Made by a program: the position numbers and the translations under genes. A model generated the notes under the pieces. It searched no databases, had not been told where the DNA came from, and saw only the letters and a program-made list of their open reading frames with translations. Below, piece by piece: positions 1 through 7,998 of a DNA stretch of 21,986 nt. Position 1 is the stretch's first letter, and every line of letters begins with the position of its first letter. The stretch covers positions 1 through 21,986 of the forward strand of contig CAJVPJ010000552.1 in NCBI GenBank assembly GCA_910592205.1, in the 5' to 3' direction. This DNA comes from Paraglomus occultum. Taxonomy: Eukaryota; Glomeromycota; Glomeromycetes; Paraglomerales; Paraglomeraceae.

Positions 1-3000
1 ATTTTTGTATAGTTGTACCATTTTAAGAAATATTTATGTCGCGATACAGATTTATAAGTACGCTATTGTGATTGATTTAATTGGTTGACTTTTTCGGCTA
101 TAAAAACTGACGGTCACAATGTCATCAATACACTGCCGAATTACGCACTAGTCATCTCTTGAAACACCGCAATACAATGTATCATCGCTGTCTATTAATA
201 GTTTTGATCTGTGTCTTTTATTAGACATGACTAACAAGAAGGTAAACCTCTACAATAGTCTTGATTAAACATCAGATAGGGAATCACACAATACATCGTC
301 ATCATACATTTTATTCTACAACCACAGCTCCTTCATACATACACAGCATTATTACACATGGTCATAACTCCATGAGACAAAACCACGAGCATTATATAAA
401 CAAAACATGTATATATCACTATGATATACCATAGGTTCCCTTGGTTGCGGGTGACATATATCGATATACTTTGATTAGTGACGTTTAAACTACGATTTAT
501 ACTACAATTATCTGTTTGCGACACAATATTTCAAAGCTGATGACTGGTTGAAGACGTCGTACATACAGTCACGTTACTTGGACCCAATCAATTTGCAGCA
601 ACCAACGAATCACTTTTGAAATAACAAGAGTACTAGTCAATTACGCAATTATCGGCCTTGATATTTTGCTTCAGCTTTGGCCTTCTGTCTTGTGACAATT
701 ATTTTAATATTGTCTCTCCTATTATCTGGATATTTCAAGAGTATTGTATTCCATATCATTCGTTAGCGTCAAGAGCATTTGCTATTGTAAAACTCGGCGG
801 ATTATTGATTCCTTGTCGTGAAGGAGCGATAATAATGATGTATATTCGTAAATTATCAATCAAAGCAGGTTACGGTGCTAATAATGTGTCTATTCTAATG
901 TAAATTATAATTAATGGTGTGGTGAAATTTAGTCAAGTCAATTGAAAGTATTGCGATCACACGGATTATGGAAATACGCGGGCTAATAAATACCGCGTTT
1001 GTGGTTTGTGTCATGGAAGCAACGATTAACTTTTCTTTACGGTATTGCTAAGATCTGTAATTGTTTCAAATCACCATCTTTAGTGTTAAGCGTGATGTAA
1101 AGTCGGCTGATACTGGTTGTCGAAGCCAGTTAAATATTCTCATAAATAATCTCTTTTACAAAGTAGGACTGTAGATTGCTAGATTGTTAAATAACTTATT
1201 GTCATTTGCAGCAGCTAGCCTTTGTAACAAATTGCGTCATTCTCGACATAGTAAACGATATTTAATTATAGACAATAATATTCACAAGAGCATCATAATT
1301 ATCTCTTGGCCCTTAAATTGCCTAACAATCATAATTGTGTAGAATGAGTGGATGTGCATAACTTTCAATTATATCGACACCGACCGCTTTGACATTATCA
1401 TCAAAGTTCATAATAATACCCTCTATCGTTGACACATTTATCCAGAGTCCGAGTTACTTTTCGATAATAAAAGCGGACGTCGTCTTACTCAAGCATTTCT
1501 CTTGATACAAACAACGTCAATCCTAACACAGCTTGAACATTAAAATAAAAATAACAAGTTATCTGAACAATGAATACAAATTGCTTGTATTATGGTCGAG
1601 TTGACAAGTCAAGTACACTGTTAATGTTTATCATACAAGATGGCTTACTCTATTTCCCGCTGCCTTGTGTAGTAATTTGACATAATATTGATAATATAAA
1701 CTAAAGACATAAATATTTGTTATGACTATTACAGTGATATTTATTTGTATTGATATTTGTTTTAAAAAGGGCAAACACAGCACAGCCACAAGAGACAGTA
1801 AGTTTGTTCGATAACATTATATCTATTTGTTGTAGTCATTTAATTGTATCAATATTTTTTTGAAGGCACAACCCCCGCTACGACTCGAGCTGCAAGACCG
1901 CGACGGGGCTCGAAAAAACCTACTGCATTGTTGGTGGCCTTGCGGCTCGAGGTGGGTTACGTCATGGCTGACGATTGCTTGCCACAGTTGATCTTAATAT
2001 TAAGCCAAAAGTGATTAAATATTTAACTTATAATCAAGACATTACTAATCAAAACTTACTGGCTCCTTGTATCGATCGCGGGTTGCTGAATTGAGGAGTC
2101 CAATAGAGGCATTGGTTGAGATATTATTTAAAAATACTTTTGTCGAAAAGGCATTATCTTTTAATTTTCATGTAGTCTACGTACCTTGGGGTCCCCGAAC
2201 CACGGCTCCCCTTCGCCCTGGTCTTCTAGTAGTAGTCGGAGGCAAAAAAGGAGATGCTCCTATTTGAAACAAAAATTTACGTTTAATCGAAATATTACGA
2301 ATACAGAACTGTGCTATTTGTTGTTTACTTACTTGGGTTTAAAGATGCAGGTTTCTAGGCCGTATCCTACTCATCGAATTAGCTGCTAGGCCATAGTAAG
2401 GTTAAAGACCGCTTAGTATCTTGTCAAAAGGTAAAAGCGTAAAGCGCGTTTTTTGTTTACAAGGGGTTTTATCAATGTTTTTTCGTTTTACGCAATATCC
2501 GCAATTAAGCCGTAGGTTGTTACGTTATTTTACAATTAACAAGTTTGGCGCGTAAATTTTACAGAAACATAGTTATGTGTTTTTGTGCCAAGTCCGATTT
2601 CCTCATGCACAGTATTTATTCTTGCTTAACATTTTCATATGCTCGAATGGGAGCTCTCATTTACGTGAGCGATACGGTACTTTCAACAAAAAAGTTTCCA
2701 TGTAAATAACCGTAATCCAGTAACAAAGACTTTTATATAATTATGTAATAAACTGCAATGGTAATAAAGGGGTGCTTATTCACGGTAGTATACGGTATTC
2801 TGTTTGTTTAATTAATATAATAATGTAATATCAACTAAGTGGTTTACAATTATTAATTCTTGGTCGAGACTGGCCACAAAATTCTTTTTAGTTTGATTGA
2901 GAATTTGCACGCGAACATTCCCACAATTGGTTTTAATACTGGGTCATTGACCATAATACCAAATGTGCGTGCTATCGTTGCAGAAGCGTGATTTCTGTGT

Positions 3001-3140
3001 TACATATACCTCCAGTTAAAATCTTTGTATCTCTGTATAACCTTTCGTGGCTGACTGACTAAATAAGGAATAGCTTAGAAGTACAATAAACTAAAAGAAC
3101 CGGGCCTGGCCTACTATCAAAATTACATGAACCCTAAACT
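1..3140. other. Gene-poor AT-rich intergenic region
   Basis: I see no supportable gene on either strand. The longest open frames here (about 60-80 codons, for example 658-903 and 2067-2389) have no recognisable domain, no flanking splice signals that extend them, and a composition like the surrounding noncoding DNA. No tRNA or rRNA signature was found by eye. Two patches, about 1866-1985 and 2180-2260, are clearly GC-richer than the rest; the first contains an inverted repeat listed separately. The last few hundred bases before 3141 probably hold the NECAP promoter and 5' UTR. Confidence 0.6.
1884..1951. repeat. 13-bp inverted repeat with ~42-nt loop
   Basis: Left arm CTCGAGCTGCAAG (1884-1896) pairs with right arm CTTGCGGCTCGAG (1939-1951). 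All 13 positions pair if one G-T wobble is allowed. It sits in a GC-rich island inside AT-rich DNA. No TA or other target duplication and no gene is attached to it. It could be a transposon relic, a small structured RNA or chance; the sequence does not decide. Confidence 0.45.
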
Positions 3141-4327
3141 ATGGACGAAGAATATGAAAGTGTTCTGCTTGTTATAAGAGAATGTCTTGGTAAAATAAAT
3201 GATAATAAAAAATAAAACAACCAGTTGATACACAAATAATGCAACTCGGATCGATGCGATTGTTTTTAACGAATATTTATCAACGCCTCACAATTTCTAG
3301 TGTATCGCATTCCCCCACGAACTTCGAGCAGAGGATATCGGTACTATTCAACTTGTTACATGACTAAATCAATCGTTTATGAAATGCTGCTGAAATGATT
3401 GCACTTCAATAGAGCACAAGAATGGGGAGATGCGGGCACGTTCTTATGGAAAGGTCGGCTACGCGTATTTGCAAAAGGCAGTAAATGCTTCATTCGACTA
3501 GAGGATTCGACGACAGGTTTGATATTATTAAAACAAAGAATCTATTCATTTCTTTTCTGTTATCAACAAGTAACAGCTTCCTTTCTCTTCTTATGGGCAC
3601 TCGTCTGTTAACAATATCGTCTGTACGTTAAAGGCGAACTGTTCGCTGAATGTCTTCATGATCCTGCAACAAACTCGGTCGAACCAGTCCTCGATTCCTC
3701 ACGCTACTTCGTACTCCGAATTGAAGATAAAGGTCGCCATGCATTTATCGGAATTGGTTTTCAAGAACGCAGTGAAGCGTTTGATTTCCAAGTTGCCCTT
3801 CAAGATCATGTAAAACATGTGAAAGTAGAGAATGAAGCCAAGGAACGGGCGGAGAAGGAAAAAGAAGGAGTTGCGTTACCGAAAATGGATTTCAGTTTGA
3901 AAGAAGGAGAGACGATTAGCATTAATATTGGCGGGGTAAGAAGAGTTGGTATTGGAACCAAGTTCTCGAGAAGGGATTTCGTTTTTACTAACAGAACTTG
4001 TCGATTTTACTCAGCATCATCCCCCACGGCGATCACGTCCTGCCTCACAGACAAGTTCAAGTTCTGGAGCCGATCGTATGTGCATATAAACTTAATCCTT
4101 CCTGCGTCTTAACAGCTCGGGAGCCTACACTCACTATGATATATTGAACTTCAAATTCTTACATCCTTGTAGAATCCATACCATTTCTTCCTCCCCCCCC
4201 ATCCGCAGCTTCAATGAGACAGAGACTACAAAGAGGTACAATGGATCTTCCCTCAGCTCGTCGTTCGAGGTCACCATCACCAAATGAATTTGGAGAGTTC
4301 ATGGATGCAAATGAATCTGGATCTTGA
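3141..4327 (+). CDS. NECAP: NECAP-like adaptin-ear-binding coat-associated protein
   Basis: Six exons: 3141-3189, 3301-3340, 3413-3516, 3634-3935, 4015-4075, 4173-4327 (711 nt, 236 aa). All introns are GT-AG (72-117 nt), phases join exactly, and intron 4 has a TACTAAC branch site. NECAP proteins are clathrin-coat accessory factors that bind AP adaptor ears through a PH-like (PHear, DUF1681) domain. The product starts MDEEYESVLLVIREC, then has the diagnostic RIPPRTSSRGYR, EWGDAG, WKGRLRV and LEDSTTGELFAEC stretches, followed by DSSRYFVLRIED and HAFIGIGFQERSEAFDF. This covers the whole PHear fold, to about residue 165. The C-terminal third is low complexity, rich in Pro, Ser and Arg, and ends with FGEF in an acidic context, which fits an adaptor-ear-binding motif. 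Length and order match the family. It is convergent with ARPC5, with 367 bp between stop codons. The start is the first ATG matching the family N-terminus; the exon 5/6 junction is the least certain. Confidence 0.93.
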
Positions 4328-4596
4328 AATTCACAACTTGACTGGATGCCAACGGATGATGTTATCACAGAAACTGTAATTAAGGGAATAATGGAAATTT
4401 GGCTTGTAAATTCGGCTGGATCGTTTTATGGATTTACGTATTAAGAGAGAATGCCAAGATTTGAATAGATCGTTCAACGTTAGATATCAATGAAAGAATA
4501 TTAATACCAAAATCGGTCGATCATGGCATTCTTTCACCTGAAAACATGTACAAAACGCACTATTGTATAATCCTCCTCCCCTTCTTTCCTACTGTT

Positions 4597-4602
4597 AATA
4601 AA
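4597..4602 (+). terminator. Poly(A) signal of NECAP
   Basis: AATAAA lies 270 nt after the NECAP stop, within a C/T-rich then A-rich stretch. Cleavage would be expected some 10-30 nt further on, which brings it to or past the poly(A) signal of the convergent ARPC5 gene. Confidence 0.55.
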
Positions 4603-4626
4603 GACCAAGGATTAAGTTCCTTTTAA

Positions 4627-4632
4627 TTTATT
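4627..4632 (-). terminator. Poly(A) signal of ARPC5
   Basis: TTTATT on the plus strand reads AATAAA on the minus strand, 63 nt downstream of the ARPC5 stop codon. It lies only 25 bp from the opposing NECAP signal, so the two 3' ends probably meet or overlap. Confidence 0.55.
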
Positions 4633-4694
4633 GAATAAGACTTGGTACATAAATTACGAAATAATATAAAGAGTTGGTAAATTCGAATTATACT

Positions 4695-5458
4695 CTAGAC
4701 AGTTTTTCTATCTGTAATCACGCGTACAATACACCCAACACCTGCCACTTCTGTAAGCTACAAAAAAAAAGAGCAAAGAACCAAGACATACAAAGTCAAT
4801 TAATGTAAAGTCTTTTTTCCAACTCCATTTCAAATTTCACCAATCTATACAAATTCTCCTCACCTTGTCGTGCCAATTCAACAGAACCGCCGATTGTCCA
4901 GTCTCTGGTGTTGCCATACCTTTATAAATATACTTCATCAGCACCAACTGTTGGTCACTCGACAGGGCTTTCACATGTCCGAGAATGTCGCTAGCTTTGA
5001 CTGATGATAAGACATCAAGGACGTTTCTTGTGTTTTGTGCCTGTTTGGCAGGAGAAAGAATGAGCAGATAGTTGATAATAAAAAATCATGGAAGAAAAGC
5101 AAAGGATCTTTTCTCCCGGAAACTAAGAATTATTGGTACCTTCGCCTCGTCATTGTCAAGCCCATATGGTGGATTATCTAAAGCAATTGATAATGCTGTT
5201 GCCGTATCACCTCTTCCGACGAAAAAGCCTGGTGTCACTAATCTTTTCGACTTACACACGTTTTAAATGTAGCCCACACCACCCCTCGTTCCTCGCTGCA
5301 GACTCTCACCTAGTCAGGGCATTTCTTACGTCTATTGCTTTACTTTTTACACTTTCCAAAGTCGGACCATTCGCGACCCCATTCGAGAATATAAACAATT
5401 CCTCCTTTGATAACAGCTCCTCGTCTAAGGCGTCGACGTCTATTTTACGGAAGGACAT
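4695..5458 (-). CDS. ARPC5: Arp2/3 complex subunit 5 (p16-ARC)
   Basis: Four exons on the minus strand: 5458-5310, 5212-5140, 5040-4864, 4757-4695 (462 nt, 153 aa), with GT-AG introns of 97-106 nt and matching phases. ARPC5 is the small helical subunit of the seven-protein Arp2/3 complex, which nucleates branched actin at endocytic sites and hyphal tips. The product begins MSFRKIDVDALDEE, carries RGDTATAL and DNPPYG in the middle, then LMKYIYKG, LLNWHDK and the C-terminal VAGVGCIVRVITDRKTV. These are the family hallmarks, including the conserved tail that packs into the complex. Length is the usual ~150 aa. The first intron's acceptor is set by the family sequence: only the AG just before the RGDT codons keeps the frame. 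No abnormality seen. Confidence 0.96.
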
Positions 5459-6060
5459 TCTGTTTGACTAAATACAAAAAACGTATTGGAAAAGAGAAAT
5501 GATTTCGACACGGATCTTAATTATTCACGTGATATAATATAGAGATCGGCGGACGAATGCTATTAATAATATTAATTCTTCTAATTAATCAAACAGGGAA
5601 TTTGATTATTATTGTGATTATGGGGAAACTTATTCTACTGACAGATAAGATAACCGAAGACTTGCGAGGTAAATCTGTGATATGCTCAAAGCCAAAGATT
5701 ACCCAGCTATGTGTGCAATGGAGTATGTTTTGTCAGTACGGCAGGAGCTTAGCGTGCGTCCTTGACGTGAGACAAAAAGTTGATTACGCGATCATCTTAT
5801 CGATGGCTACATACCAATTTTTTTTTAAAACGAAGAGAATCTCGTTAACACGAAGTCCGAAATGGATTTTGTACAAAATTAAAAATCATAGTTGGTTGCT
5901 TCATATTTGCTTGAAGAAAATCACTCACCCTTTTCAGTTTCTACTAATTCAGTTTCAATGTCTTCATTCACAATAGATCCAATTTTGATAATTAAGTTTT
6001 ATATTACTTTAATCACTTTTTCAGGACTTGTTATGAGTCTTATTTTTCTCTAGAATTTAG
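5459..6060. other. Intergenic, ARPC5 upstream region
   Basis: No gene is supported. An open frame of 139 codons at 5557-5976 (plus) has a hydrophobic, Ile/Leu-rich start and Lys-rich remainder as expected from AT-rich noncoding DNA, no recognisable motif and no plausible splice extension. The ARPC5 promoter should lie in the first few hundred bases. An inverted repeat around CACGTG occurs near 5527, an E-box-like site of unknown relevance. Confidence 0.5.
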
Positions 6061-6066
6061 CAGATA

Positions 6067-6107
6067 CAGTCAGACTCCTCTAAATGCATAACTCCTCTAA
6101 ATACATA
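6067..6107. repeat. Possible terminal inverted repeat relic of pogo-type element
   Basis: A TA dinucleotide (6065-6066) is followed by CAGTCAG and then two tandem 17-bp units (6074-6090 and 6091-6107, ACTCCTCTAAATGCATA, one mismatch). TA followed by CAGT and iterated subterminal units is the layout of pogo/Tigger transposon ends. A broken transposase fragment lies 260 bp away in the orientation that would make this its 3' terminus. I found no clear partner repeat on the other side, so this is tentative. Confidence 0.35.
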
Positions 6108-6361
6108 AATTTGCCTAGTCCCGAGTTTGGACTTAATCATTATTGCATACAAACGCATATGCAATCGATTTTTATAAATCTCATATAGTATTCTAAATGC
6201 ATATATCACGTGATGTATTATAGTAGTTTTCCTTGTGCTGTATAATAATGCATGTGCGATTGCAATTTCTCTCACATACTGTAATATTAATTCTAATCTA
6301 ATCTGTCTTTAACAGCCAGTTTAATGAAAAAAAAAAGCAAAAACGTTTCTTTATTAATACT

Positions 6362-6640
6362 GCTTAATTGCCCACTTCCTAAATCATTTGCATTCCCTGA
6401 TTGCAACTCCTATTTCTCGTCTACAACAAAATAATCATTCAAATCTTGAGCTCGTAGGCACCATTCTAGTAGTGCTTCCTCAAGTTCTGGACATTTTACA
6501 GTTCGGACACGTTTCTGGAGGGGCTTATGCAATTCGTCTATATCCAAGAACTCACTTGATCGTTTTAGCAATCGAGATATTGTCGTTTGATCGACTTTCA
6601 CTTTAACGTCTGTTTACACCATTCAACAAGGTTATTCTGC
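6362..6640 (-). mobile_element. Broken pogo/Tigger transposase, DNA-binding region
   Basis: Read on the minus strand, 6601-6410 encodes a stretch with QTTISRLLKRSSEFLDIDE, VRTVKCPELEEALLEW and CLRAQ. This is the pattern of the CENP-B/Tc5-type helix-turn-helix found at the N-terminus of pogo-superfamily (Tigger, Jerky-like) transposases. Just upstream (about 6605-6635) a matching LVEWCKQTLK segment continues in a different frame, so one base is missing or gained near 6604. A stop follows the fragment at about 6407-6409, and the remaining minus-strand DNA to about 6362 shows only weak resemblance. The catalytic DDE region is absent. It is a dead, internally deleted copy, and no intact partner is in the window. 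Confidence 0.7.
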
Positions 6641-6873
6641 TATTTCGTGATGATTAATAGCTATTTCTTTTATCGGTATATATTACATAATTTTTGCCTG
6701 CAAACTTTTTGCGCGCAAACTAATAATCGATGTTTCACCCAGATTACAACCCCATTATATCAAAGCTTCCAAAAAGTCTGGTTAAGAGAGCATATTATAG
6801 ACCTTTACATCACTCTAGGTCACCAGAACAAATTGTGATCGAATTGAGACTTATTTGTACCATACATTAGAGG

Positions 6874-6881
6874 TATATAAA
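6874..6881 (+). promoter_or_regulatory. TATA-like box before small coiled-coil ORF
   Basis: TATATAAA lies 38 nt before the ATG at 6919, followed by an A-rich leader. The position suits a core promoter with a very short 5' UTR, but TATA-like words are frequent in DNA this AT-rich. Confidence 0.35.
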
Positions 6882-6918
6882 AAAGTATTAAATAAAAAGC
6901 GTAAAAACAAATTAAATT

Positions 6919-7232
6919 ATGGAACCACTTGAAAATTTATCGTATTATATAGACATGGCTAACCAAGAATCCCAAACTTTAAATACTGTCCCGATTTGTA
7001 CACGTGATCATCAGGAGGAAATCAATCGTCTAGTTCAGAAAGAGCTGGGTATTTTATGTCGACGATTACTTGGATATAACGATAAAACTTTATGCAAAAG
7101 ATTATTATAAAGCATGAGAAACATGTCAAAGCAGCTAATAAAAAATTACAATACGAGGTTGAAGAAAAGAAGATACAATTGCAAGAGGCAGAAAAATTTC
7201 TCATATATCTGAAATCCTGCTCTACTCATTAG
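6919..7232 (+). CDS. Small two-exon coiled-coil protein, unknown function
   Basis: I do not recognise this gene. The ATG at 6919 opens a frame (MEPLENLSYYIDMANQ) that would end at 7110. A GT donor at 7049 and an AG at 7130-7131 remove 83 nt and join it in frame to a strongly helical stretch, KKLQYEVEEKKIQLQEAEKF, ending at TAG 7230-7232. The spliced product is 76 aa with a charged coiled-coil in its second half. A second acceptor three bases on (AG 7133-7134) would drop one Ala. The TATATAAA 38 nt upstream supports a real transcription unit. It could also be the 5' remnant of a longer, decayed gene, because decayed repeats follow immediately. Confidence 0.4.
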
Positions 7233-7297
7233 AAAAATTTAAGGCTGTACCCAACCAATTTCGTATACGTAGAGGATCATCTATTGCCTTAGTAAAA

Positions 7298-7590
7298 TCA
7301 AAGATTACACAAAATCTCTAGCAAATGCTTATCAATAATCTTAGATGCTTTTTTTGGATCATCTGTATATTGTCGTACGATTCTGCAAATATCGTCCCGG
7401 CTTCCGCAGGTTCAATGGTGTGTCAAACCTTAGCCGAATTGCAAGAGGATCATCCAAATACAATAAACTCACCTTTGTGCAGATAGCTATTAATGATCAA
7501 CGATGCATTTTTTATATCATCAGTATATCGGCCAATAATATTGGAGATGGCAGAGATTCTAAAAGTGATCAGCGTGTTCGGCACGACGCG
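7298..7590 (-). pseudogene. Two decayed copies of a YTDD-containing repeat
   Basis: On the minus strand two open stretches, 7590-7450 and 7411-7298, encode related peptides. The first reads ISNIIGRYTDDIKNASLII with NSYLHKGE after it; the second reads ICRIVRQYTDDPKKASKII with DKHLLEIL after it. Shared positions follow I..I...YTDD.K.AS.II...L, about 30 residues per copy. Both end in stops and are in different frames with about 40 bp between them, so this is a remnant of a protein with at least two repeats. The DNA of the two copies is also visibly similar across about 100 bp (for example GATGC followed by T-rich sequence and ATCATC). I cannot name the family; the helical pattern would suit a repeat such as TPR or HEAT, but this is a guess. 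Confidence 0.45.
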
Positions 7591-7693
7591 TTACCTAACA
7601 TCGGTATAAAAAAATTTTTCGTTTTGCAAATTACATACATATCAGATATCGAATATTATTTATTCAGGTGGGTGAATAGCCTATTTCCTTCTC

Positions 7694-7700
7694 TTTATAA
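7694..7700 (+). promoter_or_regulatory. TTTATAA box before copy A leader repeats
   Basis: TTTATAA starts 34 bp before the first leader unit. The same word followed by a similar sequence (CAGCTTTGTTA-like, then AGAACAAATGAT-like) occurs at 20370-20376 in front of copy B. Conservation of box, spacing and flanks between two diverged loci suggests a shared core promoter with the start site close to the first base of the repeat units. Confidence 0.45.
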
Positions 7701-7727
7701 GCCATAGCTTTTGTTAGCAAGAATGAA

Positions 7728-7906
7728 GCGCCTGCGACAGAGAGAAACTGTCGGAAGCAAGCAATTGCGAGTCGTCATCAAGCGACGGCCGGCTGATTTC
7801 ATTGCACAGAGTTTATGGGGTTTGTTTAACACAAAAGGCGCCTGTGGCAGAGAGAAACTGTCAGAAGCCAGCAATGGCGAGTCACCATCAAGCGCGGTGG
7901 CCGGCC
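7728..7906 (+). repeat. Two tandem three-hairpin leader units, copy A
   Basis: Units start at 7728 and 7838 (period 110). Each is about 68 bp, GC-rich, and followed by an AT-richer spacer. Each can form three successive hairpins. In unit 1: GACAG/CTGTC (7736-7740 with 7748-7752), GCAA/TTGC closing a GCAA loop (7757-7760 with 7765-7768), and GTCGTC/GACGGC (7771-7776 with 7784-7789). In unit 2: GGCAG/CTGTC (7846-7850, 7858-7862), GCCA/TGGC, again with a GCAA loop (7867-7870, 7875-7878), and GTCACC/GGTGGC (7881-7886, 7896-7901). The changes keep pairing. Both units end in GGCCGGC. The block ends 92 bp before the ATG of copy A. It may be a transcribed structured leader, a small RNA gene, or a tandem promoter element. 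Confidence 0.7.
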
Positions 7907-7998
7907 TTATGTGAAAAACAAACCACTTTGCTGAATACTTAATTTACTTTGTTTATCAAAATACTCACAATTTCTTTCTATCCTTTTACTATCAAATA

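Noticed and set aside
5557-5976. 139-codon plus-strand open frame
   Set aside because: Ile/Leu-rich start and Lys-rich body follow from AT-rich DNA; no domain, no splice extension, and it lies in the ARPC5 upstream region.
7345-7707. 120-codon plus-strand open frame
   Set aside because: It is antisense to the two YTDD repeat copies, whose minus-strand similarity explains the openness; the plus-strand product shows no internal similarity or known motif.
7728-7906. HDV-like or hammerhead ribozyme in the leader units
   Set aside because: GGCCGGC and CTGATTT recall ribozyme pieces, but the required cores and helix order of either class cannot be built from any unit.
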